Translations under genes and position numbers: made by a program
In this document: in pieces, positions 16,671 to 28,087 of the stretch
Numbering within the stretch: position 1 is the stretch's first letter
Layout: each line of letters opens with the position of its first letter
Source of the DNA: Microcyclospora pomicola
Taxonomy: Eukaryota > Ascomycota > Dothideomycetes > Capnodiales
Assembly: GCA_002786065.1 (NCBI GenBank)
Contig: NHNY01000001.1
Location: forward strand, 1,674,001 to 1,738,000
Direction of reading: 5' to 3'
DNA length: 64,000 nt
The notes under the pieces: generated by a model
Seen by the model: only the letters and a program-made list of their open reading frames with translations
The model's database searches: none
Told to the model about the DNA's origin: nothing

Positions 16671-19595
16671 ATGTCCTCTCTGCTCTCTCCTACTGCTACC
16701 ATTGCGCGTTCCGCACGGCGTTCAAGAATCGCATCATCCCTGTGTGTTGGCGGATCGTCCGTTCGAGCCAACCTCTTCCGCCCTCTCACACGTAACCGCT
16801 TTCTGAACACCTGCCCCCACTACTCCCCTCCAAACACCACCACCAGCCCGACCTTCTCACCGCAACACCGAAAACAACCTCGAATCACATACTCCCCAAC
16901 GACCAGAAGACATTGCTCGCATCGTCGTCACAACATGTGCTGGCAGAACAAAGACGCCGACACGGCCGATACCAACATGGACATCACCATGGGCCGTGAA
17001 GTGCTCCCCAAGAACGTCAAGCCATTGCACTACGACCTGACCTTGGAACCGGATCTGGAGAAGTTCACATACGAAGGACACGTGGCGATCGAGCTGGATG
17101 TCGTCGAGGACACCAAGTCAATATCGCTAAACACGTTCGAAGTAGATCTGTTGGAGACCAAGATCACATCAGGCTCAAGCACCATCAGCTCGTCTCCGAG
17201 AATCTCATACAACGATGATACTCAGACGACCAAGGTGGACTTCGACCAGGTCATTCCAGCAGGGTCCAAGGCGACGCTATACCACAAGTTCAAGGGCACG
17301 CTGAACGACAAGATGGTGGGCTTCTACCGATCATCGTACAAGACAGAGAGCGGGGAGGAGAAGTTCATGGCGACAACACAGATGGAGCCGACTGATGCCC
17401 GCCGCGCATTTCCCTGTTTCGACGAGCCGGCGCTCAAGGCCACCTTCACCGTCACATTGATTGCTGACAAGCACTTGACCTGCTTGAGCAACATGGATGT
17501 GTCTGGCGAGAAGACCGTTGAGTCACAGCTGGCTGGAAAGACACGCAAGGCTGTGACCTTCAACAAGACTCCGCTCATGTCGACATACCTGTTGGCTTTC
17601 ATCGTTGGCGAGCTCAAGGTCTTCGAAGATACCACCACCTTCCGTCTTCCTGTCCGCGTCTACTGCACACCCGACAAGAACCCAGAACATGGCAAGTTCG
17701 CCGCTGAATTGGGTGCGAGGACCCTAGCCTTCTACGAGCAAGAGTTTGCATCTCCCTTCCCCCTGCCAAAGATGGACATGGTCGCCATTCCGGATTTCTC
17801 AGCTGGTGCTATGGAGAATTGGGGTCTTGTGACCTACCGTGTGGTCGATTTGTTGATCAACGAGAAGACAGCAAGCGCCAACACCAAGCAAAGAGTCGCC
17901 GAGGTTGTGCAGCACGAATTGGCACATCAATGGTTCGGTAATCTGGTAACAATGGATTTCTGGGATGGTCTGTGGCTCAACGAAGGTTTTGCTACCTGGA
18001 TGTCATGGTACTCTTGCAACAAGTTCTTCCCGGAGTGGAAAGTGTGGCAGAGTTATGTCACCGATACCTTGCAATCCGCTCTTGGACTTGATTCCCTACG
18101 AAGCTCTCACCCGATCGAAGTGCCGGTGAAGCGTGCTGATGAGATCAACCAAATTTTCGACGCCATCTCATATTCCAAAGGATCTTGTGTGATTCGTATG
18201 CTGTCCAAGCACCTGGGCGAGGACGTTTTCATGGAGGGTATTCGACGATACCTCAAGAAGCATGCGTACGGAAACACTCAGACTGGAGATCTATGGGCAG
18301 CACTCAGTGATGCCAGTGGCGAGGATGTCGAACGCATTGCAGACATCTGGACCAAGAACATTGGTTTCCCTGTTGTCAGCGTGACAGAAGACACAGCAAA
18401 GAGCACCATCCATGTCAAGCAGAACAGGTTCCTGAGAACTGCCGACGTGAAGCCGGAGGAGGACAAGATCCTCTTCCCCGTGTTCCTCAGCCTTCGCACG
18501 AAAGACGGTGTCAGCGAAGAATTCACCCTGAACGAGCGCGAGAGCAACTTCAAAGTCCCCGATCTCGACTTTTACAAAATTAACGCCGACCACTCAGGCA
18601 TCTACCGTACCTCTTACACTCCTGAGCGGTTGCAGAAGCTTGGCGAGAATGCCAAAGCTGGTCTGCTTAGTGTGGAGGATCGCGCTGGTATGGTGGCCGA
18701 CGCGGGCGCACTTACTGCGGCCGGCTACGGGAAGACAAGCGGTCTGCTTTCACTACTGAAGGGATTCGACACAGAGCCCGCTTTTGTCGTCTGGGACGAG
18801 CTCACATCTCGTATCGGCGCAATTCGTGCCGCATGGATCTTTGAGGACCAGAAGACAAAAGATGCTCTGAAGGCGTTCCAGCGTGATCTTGTCAGCAAGA
18901 AAGCTCACTCCATTGGCTGGAAGTTCTCGGACAAGGACGGTCACATCGAGCAACAATTCAAATCGCTTCTCTTTGGCAGCGCAGCATCTGCTGGTGACGA
19001 GGAGACCAAGGCCGCTGCTTTCGAAATGTTCGAGAGATTCGTTGCCGGTGACCGCGATGCCATCCACCCCAACATTCGTGGCGGTGTCTATGCCGTCGTC
19101 CTTCAATACGGTGGCGAGAAGGAATACAACGCGGTTGTCAAGGAGTACGAGACGGCCACCACCGCCGACGAGCGCAACACGGCACTCCGCTCCCTAGGCC
19201 GCGCCTCCAGCCCTGACCTCATCCAACGCTCGCTCGCATACTCATTCAGCAAAGAGGTCAAGGACCAAGATCTCTACCTGCCCATCTCAGGCCTACGCGC
19301 TCACAAAGAGGGTATCGAAGCACTGTGGGTATGGATGCAGAAGAACTGGGACGAGCTGGTCAAGAAACTGCCCCCACCCGCCACCATGCTCGGTAGTGTC
19401 GTCAGCATGTGCACCAGCGGCTTCACCAAGACGGAGCAACTGGCCGAGGTCGAGCGCTTCTTCAAGGTCAAGGGCTCCAAGGGCTTTGACCGCAACCTCG
19501 CACAGAGCATCGACGCTGTGTCTGCTAAGATCACCTGGCTCGAACGCGACGGCGAGGATCTGAAGGCGTGGCTGCGCGAGAACAAGTATTTGTAG
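16671..19595 (+). CDS. M1 zinc aminopeptidase (Ape2/Aap1 type) with leader
   Basis: Single exon, 974 residues from the ATG at 16671. M1 aminopeptidases remove N-terminal residues from peptides; the yeast relatives are Ape2 and Aap1. The substrate-binding motif GAMENWG is at 379-385 and the zinc site is HELAH at 415-419 with the third ligand in NEGFATW near 438. The N-terminal catalytic part is followed by the usual ERAP1-type C-terminal helical domain. The first 88 residues before the internal Met (ATG 16935, MCWQNKDAD) are rich in Arg, Ser, Thr and Ala with almost no acidic residues at first (MSSLLSPTATIARSARRSRI), which looks like a mitochondrial presequence. Core homology begins near VLPKNVKPLHYDL. 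A shorter cytosolic form from 16935 is possible. Identity secure; localisation inferred. Confidence 0.95.
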   Translation: MSSLLSPTATIARSARRSRIASSLCVGGSSVRANLFRPLTRNRFLNTCPHYSPPNTTTSPTFSPQHRKQPRITYSPTTRRHCSHRRHNMCWQNKDADTADTNMDITMGREVLPKNVKPLHYDLTLEPDLEKFTYEGHVAIELDVVEDTKSISLNTFEVDLLETKITSGSSTISSSPRISYNDDTQTTKVDFDQVIPAGSKATLYHKFKGTLNDKMVGFYRSSYKTESGEEKFMATTQMEPTDARRAFPCFDEPALKATFTVTLIADKHLTCLSNMDVSGEKTVESQLAGKTRKAVTFNKTPLMSTYLLAFIVGELKVFEDTTTFRLPVRVYCTPDKNPEHGKFAAELGARTLAFYEQEFASPFPLPKMDMVAIPDFSAGAMENWGLVTYRVVDLLINEKTASANTKQRVAEVVQHELAHQWFGNLVTMDFWDGLWLNEGFATWMSWYSCNKFFPEWKVWQSYVTDTLQSALGLDSLRSSHPIEVPVKRADEINQIFDAISYSKGSCVIRMLSKHLGEDVFMEGIRRYLKKHAYGNTQTGDLWAALSDASGEDVERIADIWTKNIGFPVVSVTEDTAKSTIHVKQNRFLRTADVKPEEDKILFPVFLSLRTKDGVSEEFTLNERESNFKVPDLDFYKINADHSGIYRTSYTPERLQKLGENAKAGLLSVEDRAGMVADAGALTAAGYGKTSGLLSLLKGFDTEPAFVVWDELTSRIGAIRAAWIFEDQKTKDALKAFQRDLVSKKAHSIGWKFSDKDGHIEQQFKSLLFGSAASAGDEETKAAAFEMFERFVAGDRDAIHPNIRGGVYAVVLQYGGEKEYNAVVKEYETATTADERNTALRSLGRASSPDLIQRSLAYSFSKEVKDQDLYLPISGLRAHKEGIEALWVWMQKNWDELVKKLPPPATMLGSVVSMCTSGFTKTEQLAEVERFFKVKGSKGFDRNLAQSIDAVSAKITWLERDGEDLKAWLRENKYL

Positions 19596-21566
19596 GTAAT
19601 TAGCGTGCATGCTCGCATCTTGAGGGTGTGATAAAATGCATGTTGTTATTTCGTGCATCTTCTGTACCATGTATATATATCGTCGAAGCATATCTCGTCA
19701 CTCCGGCGCTTCTTCTCATGCTTCTGATGATAGATTCGCCGCGAAGCTCAAAGGTTGCATCTCTCTTTGCACCTCCCCAAGGATCGTCTGTTCTATCTCG
19801 AAGCATACCTGTCCAGTGCATCACCTCTTGACGGCGGCATAGCGAGATGTTTGTTGCGGTACATGCTCAGTTCCGCCCGACGTCTCTACCCTGGACGACA
19901 GCTCGTGGGGACTCTCGAGATCTCGCTGCACGAGCCGCGAAAGTATATACGCACTCAGGCAGGATAGAGCATCGAGTGATGAAATTCGCGAGGTACATAC
20001 CTATGTACTTCAGCAAGTACCGTAGCCTTTAAGATTGACCGACCCGGCCATTCGGTAAGTCTTCAGGCGAGCCGCTCCCAGCACACTGGAGGCGTATGCG
20101 CTGCTGCAGGAGATCCCTGCGGCACTTTGAGCTAGTGGGTTGCTGGGGTCGGATGAATCTTTTGCTCGTGGATTCGAGACTGCTTGGACAAACAACCTAG
20201 GTAATCATATGATGGTGCGTGGTGACATGTGGTAGAAGTTCGAGCGAATTATCCGACTCATACTAGTATTGCGCGCCATCACGCCCACGCGGGTGATCGT
20301 AGGACGGGAGCGATTCGACAAGGTACGGCAACCTTGTTGTTCTGTGCAGGGGGGTATGCTGCCGCAGTGCCTATTCTAAGGTAGTGTATACAGTGGATGT
20401 CCCCTGTGTGGTGTGCCAGTACATCACATCACGTACTGCTCCTCTTCCATCTTACGCAGTCAATCTCGATATTTGCCGCCGTTCTCATGATACCTACCTA
20501 GGTACATTGTATGGATAGATCGACCACTTCTCGCAGCCATGCCTCCGAGACACAGGGGTCCATGTCTCGGCAGCCGCAGACAAGATCGCGCGGAGCCGGC
20601 ATAAGGACCGCTGTAAGGAGCCGTCACACGGATCTCTCAGACAATGGTTGATCGAGGGAAGTGATCGGGTGGCACTGCATACGGCAAGAGAGCATACGAT
20701 CTGACAGTTGGCACGGCCATATCGCTTGTTACACCACCTAGCATCCCTACCTCAGGTACCTGGCATTGAACTGGAGAATGTACATCCCATAACGACACAC
20801 ATGTATCCTGCCACGACGGAGATACTGTCGTGTGCTCCAGACGGTTGCGGCCCCGCCATAGGTCCCAGGCGTGAGATCTAATGAAATGTAATACAGTAGT
20901 CCAACCCCAACCTCTCGACCCTGAGATCTGCGTCAAACCCTACCTGCCTACACAGCATAATGTAACATTCGCTAGTGGCCTCGGTCCCCCAGGCCATCAC
21001 ATCCCTCAAGCATGCTCCAACAGGACAGCGACAATGCATGCGATCGGACGTCTCTCGTGCACGCGCAATGTTCGGCGCGTGTTTCATATCACATCGTCGA
21101 CCTTCAGGCATTCTATTATCTGATCTTCCAGTGCTGTGCCGCCATCAAAGCAACCGAGCTCGCATTGGACTTTTGACTTCGCGGACCGGCGGGCGGCACA
21201 TCGCACTACCACCAACTACTCGACTTAGTCCCCTCAAACCCCCCGGCTGCCAATACACCAGCACTTCGAGACCAACTCCTGCTGCTACTGCACACGGAGG
21301 TCTGCCTCCTTGGCTAGTTTCACCATCTGCACGACCACCACGAGTCACCACCACCCTCACGCCCTTGGAAGCTGCTCGCAATCCTCCCTGAGCGACCAGC
21401 CAGCAACGTCGGCACCCCACCGCCTCCACCAGCATCGTCGGCCTAGCTCGCGCATACCAGATTCGTCCCCTTTCGACAGGACCATGCACTCCTCACCATA
21501 ACGCGCTGCATTGAGTAGCAACAGGCCAGGCGTGACCACCTGGGTTCGGCGACACGCCTGTAAATA
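19596..21566. other. Intergenic, about 2 kb, kinesin upstream region
   Basis: No convincing gene. It contains several taggta/tacct palindromic pieces (for example around 19990-20010 and 20487-20505) and a GC-rich palindrome-like ccacgcggg near 20285. From about 21200 to 21560 the plus strand is C-rich with few G, typical of a fungal 5' leader, so the kinesin transcript may start there. tRNA signals were looked for and not found. Confidence 0.5.
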
Positions 21567-24500
21567 ATGTCCATTTCGACCACGACCACCATGACTTCGA
21601 CCATCCCACGACGACCCTCCAGCGTATCTCCGCTTGCGCCGCCGACCGGGCCTTTGCCCGCTTTGCCTGTCGTCAAGACCAGGCCCGCTTCAAAACCGCT
21701 TCCAGACACCCCCGATGCGTCCTCATTCGAGTCCTCGACCGCGACCACCAGGGATCCGCCTACCTCAGGTCTGAGACCGCCTTCTCGCTCAGTCACGCTG
21801 TCCGCGCTGCCAACATCGGCCGGTCCCAAATCTCGTTCTACCCCGAGCATACCCACCCTCAACACGACTGTGTCCGATCTCTCAAGGGCCGCCTCGCCTA
21901 CACCCTCCTCGGCCTCACCTCCTTCGTCGGGCATCCCCACCCCCGGCAAAGCTGTGCGCAAGACCTCTAGCATTGGTGCTTTCCCCCTGCCCCCTAAAGT
22001 CAACGCCCGTGTATCAAGCCTACCGCCAAGTCCGCTGTCGACGGCCACGACCGCCGCCGACGCCAATGGCGGCTCAGATGCTTTGAGGTCCCGCCGCGAC
22101 TCGTCGAAGCACCGCAGTGCAGAGAGTGGCATGAGAAGGAGCAAGACGAGGAGTTCGGGATATGGTGCGCGCTCGCGAGCATCTGGCGTTGGGATAGGCG
22201 GCACACCCAGCTTGCTGAATGGCACTGGGGACAACTTTATCTCGAGTGGGGGCATGCGCGGCTCGGAGAGTTTGCTCAATCCACCATCGCCTCCCCAAAG
22301 CAGGACTTCGTCCGCGAATGGATCTTACATCGCTGATAGCTCGGGATTCGACGATGGAGAAGACGCCGCGCCGGAGAGAGGTAGACCGAAAAGTACGGAC
22401 ACACTTACGAACGATCGACGAGGCTCGGACGCCAAAGATACCAAAGGAAATGTGCTGGTCAGCGTTCGCGTGCGTCCCGACGCAGGCGGAGCTGGCAGCG
22501 CTTCTGATGAGGGAGAATGGATGGTAGATGGTCGACGATCCCTCATCTCATACAAGGGCAGGGAAGGCGGCGACTACCGCTACGATAACGTCTTCTCGCC
22601 TCATGACAACAATTCACGCGTCTACGATAACGCAGCCAAGCGACTGGTCCGTCGGGTGATGGAAGGATACCATGGCACCGTCTTCGCGTATGGTATGACA
22701 GGCACGGGCAAGACGTTCTCGATGCAGGGCACTACTGCATCGCCGGGTGTGATTCCGCTAGCCATCACGGACATCTTTTCTTACATCCGAGAGAACCCCA
22801 ACCGAGAGTTCCTGTTACGAGTCAGCTACCTGGAAATCTACAACGAGAAGATTTACGACCTGCTGAGTCAGAGCACACCTGGTCAACCACAAACCGAGGA
22901 GATCAAGCTGCGCGAGGACTCGAAGCGGGGTGTTTATGCGACGCCTTTGAAAGAAGAGATCGTACAGTCTCCAAATCAACTGCTTAGAGTCATCTCGCGC
23001 GGAGATCTGGCGAGGAGAACAGGAAGCACGCAATTTAACGCGCGTTCGTCCCGTTCACATGCTGTTGTGCAGATAGTCGTCGAATCTCGAGAGCGAACCC
23101 CGAATCATGGGGCATATTTTGAGAAGGAGACACGGAGACAAGATCGCGTCCTGCCGGGTGGTGTGCTCGTGTCTACCTTGTCACTAATTGACTTGGCAGG
23201 CTCCGAGAAAGCTGCAGAGAGCAAAGAGCGAAGGACGGAGGGTGCACATATCAACAAATCCCTGCTGACCCTGGGCACTGTCATTGGCAAACTGGCTGGT
23301 GATGACGAGAAGGATAGTGCAGCCAAAAGCACTGCGGACAAGGATAAAAAGCACTTGCCGTATCGTGACAGCAAGCTGACCCGTCTGCTGCAACCGGCAC
23401 TTTCCGGTAATTCACTGGTCTCCATCTTGTGCACCGTTCAGTTATCTTCGGCTGGAACTAGCGCTGCGCTTGCGACCTCGCACACAGGAGAGACATTGAA
23501 CACGCTCAAGTTCGCTAGTCGTGCCAAGAACAACATTGTCAGTCACGCCAAGCGCAATGAATCCAATGCGAATGGTGGCGATGCTGGCAGCCGAGCTCTA
23601 CTTGACCGATATCGGATTGAGATTCAGGAGCTTCGCCAACAGCTTGAACAGCAGGGCAAAGCGAAGGATGAGGTCGACAAGCTGGACGAGCTGGAGCAGG
23701 ACCGCAAGGTGGAGGAAGAGCTAGAGCGCCAGGAAGCTACCCGACATGAGGAGCAGATGTTGGAGATGCAACTCGCACGGACCGCTCTGAAAGAACGCAT
23801 TAGCCATCTGAATCGGCTGATCTTGTCCTCGAAATCTTTGGGAGTCAATTCGGGCCGCTTCTCGAGCTCGAGTGTGCCTATGCATCGGATGAGCGTGTAC
23901 AGCAATAATGAATTTGGCCGACCTGTAAGTGTGAAGAGTCGCGAAAGTATCGGCAGCAATCTGCGGAGAGACAGTTCGGCCACACTGGAAGTGCCATCTC
24001 CCGAGGAGGCTAACGGTCCTCGCGCTTTATCTGGTGGTTCTGTGATAGCAGGGGTTATGCCTGCCGCTCAGCCGTCGCAGATTGTGGAAGATGAGGCCGT
24101 TGGCGAGGAAGACGTGTCTGGCGGATACGATGATGATCCCGATGCCCATGCATCGCTCGCCCAGCAAAACAAGATGTTGCAAGCCGATCTAGCGGATAAG
24201 AACCGCTACATCGCGACTTTGGAGAAGCGGTTGCTTCAAGCTCGGCGGACCAGTCATAGTCGTGTCAGCAAAGGCTTTTCACGAGTGTCACTCTCCGGCG
24301 AGGACGGGACGATGGAGAGCACCATCCGAGAGAAGGATCGCGAGATTGACGAGCTGAGGGCCAAGCTTGACGATCAGATGCGCATGGTGACTGCTTTGCG
24401 GAGTGCTGCCCGGAAACGCGACATGCTGGACAACCGGAACAGCAATGCCAGCGTAGACACAAGCCGGCCCGAGTCCACCAATGGCATGGCGGGTAGCCTT

Positions 24501-24959
24501 CCGATGCGTGTCACTTCCATGGCATCCTCCGCAGGCGGTCGCCTCCGAGGCGCGTCTGGGCACCGCAGCAACTCCTCCACGGCAAGCCGAGCCAGCTCTG
24601 GGATGGTCATCAACACGTCAAAGACGCCGTTGAGTCCCATGGCTATCTTGAGTCCATCCATCTCCGAGCGGTCTGAAGATGCCGAGATCAAGACGTCCGC
24701 CAAGACTCCGCGCCGCAAGAGTGTCGACGAGATGACCATGTTACTCGATCAGATGATCCAGGAGAAGATCGAGAGTGGGCAGGTGGCGCATGGCGAGCGA
24801 GGCAGCCTTCGGGTGAAGAGAGATACCGTCATGTCACCGCACGACGTCGATTATTCACCAGCGCTCAGCCCGAGCCATAGTGGGATGAACGGCAATGGTT
24901 ACATGCATACTCTGACGACACAATTCGAGGAGCACGTTGAGGGATTGGAGCAGAGTTGA
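21567..24959 (+). CDS. Kinesin-7 family motor (KipA/Tea2/Kip2 type)
   Basis: Single exon, 1130 residues. A long Ser/Pro/Thr-rich head of about 290 residues precedes the motor domain (about 294-656): VSVRVRP, P-loop GMTGTGKTFSM near 377, switch I NARSSRSHAVV, switch II DLAGSEKAAES, and the neck region NTLKFASRAKNNI. Coiled-coil follows (about 670-745, QELRQQLEQQGKAKDEVDKL and onward) with a second one near 860-960, and a Ser-rich, basic tail. An N-terminal extension before a motor of this type is the architecture of A. nidulans KipA and S. pombe Tea2: plus-end-directed motors that carry polarity factors to microtubule tips and keep hyphae growing straight. All nucleotide-binding motifs are intact. 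Assignment to kinesin-7 is by layout and motor sequence from memory. Confidence 0.92.
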   Translation: MSISTTTTMTSTIPRRPSSVSPLAPPTGPLPALPVVKTRPASKPLPDTPDASSFESSTATTRDPPTSGLRPPSRSVTLSALPTSAGPKSRSTPSIPTLNTTVSDLSRAASPTPSSASPPSSGIPTPGKAVRKTSSIGAFPLPPKVNARVSSLPPSPLSTATTAADANGGSDALRSRRDSSKHRSAESGMRRSKTRSSGYGARSRASGVGIGGTPSLLNGTGDNFISSGGMRGSESLLNPPSPPQSRTSSANGSYIADSSGFDDGEDAAPERGRPKSTDTLTNDRRGSDAKDTKGNVLVSVRVRPDAGGAGSASDEGEWMVDGRRSLISYKGREGGDYRYDNVFSPHDNNSRVYDNAAKRLVRRVMEGYHGTVFAYGMTGTGKTFSMQGTTASPGVIPLAITDIFSYIRENPNREFLLRVSYLEIYNEKIYDLLSQSTPGQPQTEEIKLREDSKRGVYATPLKEEIVQSPNQLLRVISRGDLARRTGSTQFNARSSRSHAVVQIVVESRERTPNHGAYFEKETRRQDRVLPGGVLVSTLSLIDLAGSEKAAESKERRTEGAHINKSLLTLGTVIGKLAGDDEKDSAAKSTADKDKKHLPYRDSKLTRLLQPALSGNSLVSILCTVQLSSAGTSAALATSHTGETLNTLKFASRAKNNIVSHAKRNESNANGGDAGSRALLDRYRIEIQELRQQLEQQGKAKDEVDKLDELEQDRKVEEELERQEATRHEEQMLEMQLARTALKERISHLNRLILSSKSLGVNSGRFSSSSVPMHRMSVYSNNEFGRPVSVKSRESIGSNLRRDSSATLEVPSPEEANGPRALSGGSVIAGVMPAAQPSQIVEDEAVGEEDVSGGYDDDPDAHASLAQQNKMLQADLADKNRYIATLEKRLLQARRTSHSRVSKGFSRVSLSGEDGTMESTIREKDREIDELRAKLDDQMRMVTALRSAARKRDMLDNRNSNASVDTSRPESTNGMAGSLPMRVTSMASSAGGRLRGASGHRSNSSTASRASSGMVINTSKTPLSPMAILSPSISERSEDAEIKTSAKTPRRKSVDEMTMLLDQMIQEKIESGQVAHGERGSLRVKRDTVMSPHDVDYSPALSPSHSGMNGNGYMHTLTTQFEEHVEGLEQS

Positions 24960-27900
24960 AGGAGGAGCACGAGTGACTTTATGTTTGCTACGTGATGCGC
25001 TTTGAGCCCTGCACGTGGCTGCAGCTGCGACCGGGGACATTCCTGAAGCAGACTAGACTTCAGCTGATGTTGGCTTCGCACTTCGCCGTTTGGCGATATC
25101 ATACAGATTCGTGTTGATCCACGACATGGATGCTGCCAGGCTGTGAGGATATGGCGAGACGGATACAGCGATCTCCGGCCAGGCTAAGGCGCTGCAACAC
25201 ATGCCACGCGCTGATATCGGCGACTGAGCCGGGCATCGGCTAGACGCAATCCACCACGATTGGACAAGTCATGCATCCCGTCTCATCCCGTGGGCACCCA
25301 CCGTGAATGAGAACGAACTTCTGGTCCATACGTTTACCCCCCACACCATATATGCAGATATGCACACATACACCACGACGAACTGTACATCACCATCATT
25401 CCTCCTGGGCAGTGATGAGAAAGCGGATACTCTGCCTTCCGGAGCACACACCTCGTTTTGGGCTTATGGAAGGACTTGACGAGCTTTTAACGCAGGCAGC
25501 TATCTATCAGCGATCCACGACAGATCTTACGCGTGTTGTCAATTCTTGCGCGTACTCGCTCGCTTTTCACCTTCCTGTTTCGCGACTGCGCCGTCACTCA
25601 CGAGTGATTACACACATCAAGATGTAGATAGATAGCGATGGGGACAAAGGAGCAAATGCTGGTGACGGTATGTATCTGTGAAACGGTGTATATACCCTCG
25701 TTCTCGTTGTTATTTTGGCCTTGGGACCTTATGTTTTCATCACCATCATCAACATCATTATTACCTAGCTCTTGACGGCCACGTTTTCGTGGAATGAACA
25801 ACAGACTGGAAGTTTTCGCGCTTGGCTGTCTTGCCATCAAATTCTATACCTGTACCCATATGAACTCTTGCGCTATGTCCTCAGTTCATGGGTCTCGGAT
25901 CTTGCTGTCTTCGCCCTGAGTTCCCCGAGACATTTCGACCAAGTCCCGAGTCCGAATTGTCTGTTTGAGGTAGGTGGGGGAGGGCTGGCGTGGTAATATG
26001 CCTGGATCCTGACCTATAGTACAAGGATGTATACTATATTATACCTACCCACCTTTGTACATCGAAGCAAGTAGGCAGTGAAGACGACATGTGCGCAGTC
26101 AACGATGCTTTGTTCACGTCCGTATACCTTACCTTACCGTACCTTGTCCAATAGCCTGGCTTGTGTCGACTAGATATACAATACCGTCCACGGTCCCTCC
26201 ACCCCACCGGTACTGATTATCTCGACCCGCATACACGGGTCCTCCTTCTGCGGGCTCTAGATTCCGTGGGCGCTGCGCGGGACACTGCAGGCGGCGGGCG
26301 GCTGGCTAATCACGACCTGAACATACTCTACATGCATCTATAGTCCCATGAGGCATGACGCTTTGGTCGTTGGGGTTTCTTGCATGGTGTTGGATCGTAC
26401 ACCACCGTGCGATCGGGGAGAGAGATGCGTGGGTTGTGTAGCCTTTGCGAGCACCACAGCACCATCTTATGGTGAGTTACCTGGAGTACGGTACGGAACC
26501 AAGATTGGGAGGGAGGTTACAGGCGATTGTGCGGGACTGGTTCTCGTGGCCTGCGTGCTCCCGAGAGGAAGGTTGCTGGGTATCACGACAGTCCACGCGG
26601 CGGTGGAGGGGGTACCCGGTGGAAGTACTGTTTCGTGGTTCTACACCGTTCGACAACATGTTCGACTTCTCTGATCGTACTCGGGTTCCAATACCATTAC
26701 TTACCTCATGGACGCATGATGCGGAGTCCTTCGTACGGTGCGAGGAAAGTACAGTACTTTATGTATTATTGTCGGTCAATGGTTGAGCAGGCAGACTAGC
26801 GCGGCCAGATCTGCACGGGCGGGTCGAGCGCTGAAACACCGGACGGAGGCGCGGGGGGCGGTTTCGGTTTCACGGGACGGTGCTGTTGGACCAACCAGCC
26901 CTCTCCCCGCCGGCTGAAGTCGCTTTTTCTCTTTTTCGACGATATCCACCTTCTACTAGTTACTTGTCCTGTATACAGTACAGTGTTCTTCTAATTGCAG
27001 TCACTTGGTTTCATCTCTCCGCGCTAAGTAGTGGGTTTGTGTGTGGCTTTGCCGTCCTATTCTACATCCGCTACCGCCTATTCGATGGTGTGGGCTTGGC
27101 TCGATCGCTGAAACGACGACATGCTGCTGCTGTAGCGGACGGATCCTGACGACTGTACAGTAGTAATGATAATACTGGCAGATCCTGGTCGGCTATGCAC
27201 CTAACTCGTCCCTAGTCTGTCTACCCACCGGCCACCGTCCTGTACATAGCTCTACCCAGTGCCAGTCCCGGAAGATCTGACACGAGCTGCTCGTGATGAT
27301 CCCTGCCGCTGGTGACTGTCGTCGCCGCTCATCTTCTGGTGCGGTTGCGGATCATTGGGATGGATCTGCTCGCCCGAGAACCACGCTCCGCAGACAGTGT
27401 GCACTAAGTCGACCACCGACTCCCTTGCCTTACCGCTGTCACCTGGCGCTCGGGACGTGTCAGCTTGGGTCGCTTCGTCGCTTCGTTTCTTGGCTGCAAG
27501 CATACATTACCTTACCTTGACTTACTCTCTCACCGTCATCTTCCCATCCCTGCTCTATCCTTCTTCTCGTCCTGCTTATCACTGCGCCTTTCTCTTCCAC
27601 TGCTGCTGACGACCTTCTGGACTGGTCCCTGTAGCTTCTTCCATTTCTTCTCTCGTTCTTCCCACTTTGCCTCTTCCCTCGACCTCCCCACCCGTCCTTG
27701 CGTGGTGGATCCTTGCTCGCTCGCTTGCCTGGCTGCAACTCCCAACCTCACCTCTTCTTGCCGCTGGTCTCGCTGCCCACTTTTGCTCGCTTCTTCACCA
27801 GACTGGACTCTGCTGAAGCTGGATCTTTGGCAGCTGGATTCCCATCTCCGGACTACTGATCGTACTCTATCTACGACGTATCAAGTCACTGCTTGCTGGT

Positions 27901-28087
27901 CAACTAGTCGGTGACCCAATATCACGACCTCTACCGGATCTAGACCTCTGAACCGAATTTCAGGCCATCAGACACGCCGAGCGCATGACTGGTTCATGAC
28001 ATGGAACACCACACCAACTCACGCTCTTGATGCTTGCGAAGTTGATCCGCAGAGAACTTGAACACATCACCATCGATCACGAATTTC
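24960..28087. other. Long non-coding stretch, about 3.1 kb, with pyrimidine-rich leader
   Basis: No gene recognised between the kinesin stop and the next ATG. The first 2 kb is mixed sequence with taccttaccttaccgtacctt around 26126-26147 and a short CAT/ATC triplet run at 25737-25770. From about 27480 to 27860 the plus strand is markedly C/T-rich (long ct-tracts, few A/G), typical of leaders of well-expressed fungal genes, so the next gene may have a long 5' UTR, possibly with an unseen intron. The last 105 bases carry four upstream ATGs (see separate entry). Frames of 80-150 codons here have biased low-complexity translations and no motif. Confidence 0.5.
25737..25770 (+). repeat. Imperfect ATC/CAT triplet run
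   Basis: Short run of cat/atc triplets (catcaccatcatcaacatca and a few more bases). Low-complexity sequence of no assigned role. Confidence 0.5.

Noticed and set aside
21443-22279. Minus-strand frame of 278 codons opposite the kinesin N-terminus
   Set aside because: Lies opposite the low-complexity Ser/Pro-rich head of the kinesin; composition mirrors it and no domain is present.
27465-27914. Plus-strand frame of 149 codons in the pyrimidine-rich tract
   Set aside because: Leu/Ser/Pro/Phe-only translation reflects the C/T bias; it starts at a non-ATG codon and shows no family resemblance.
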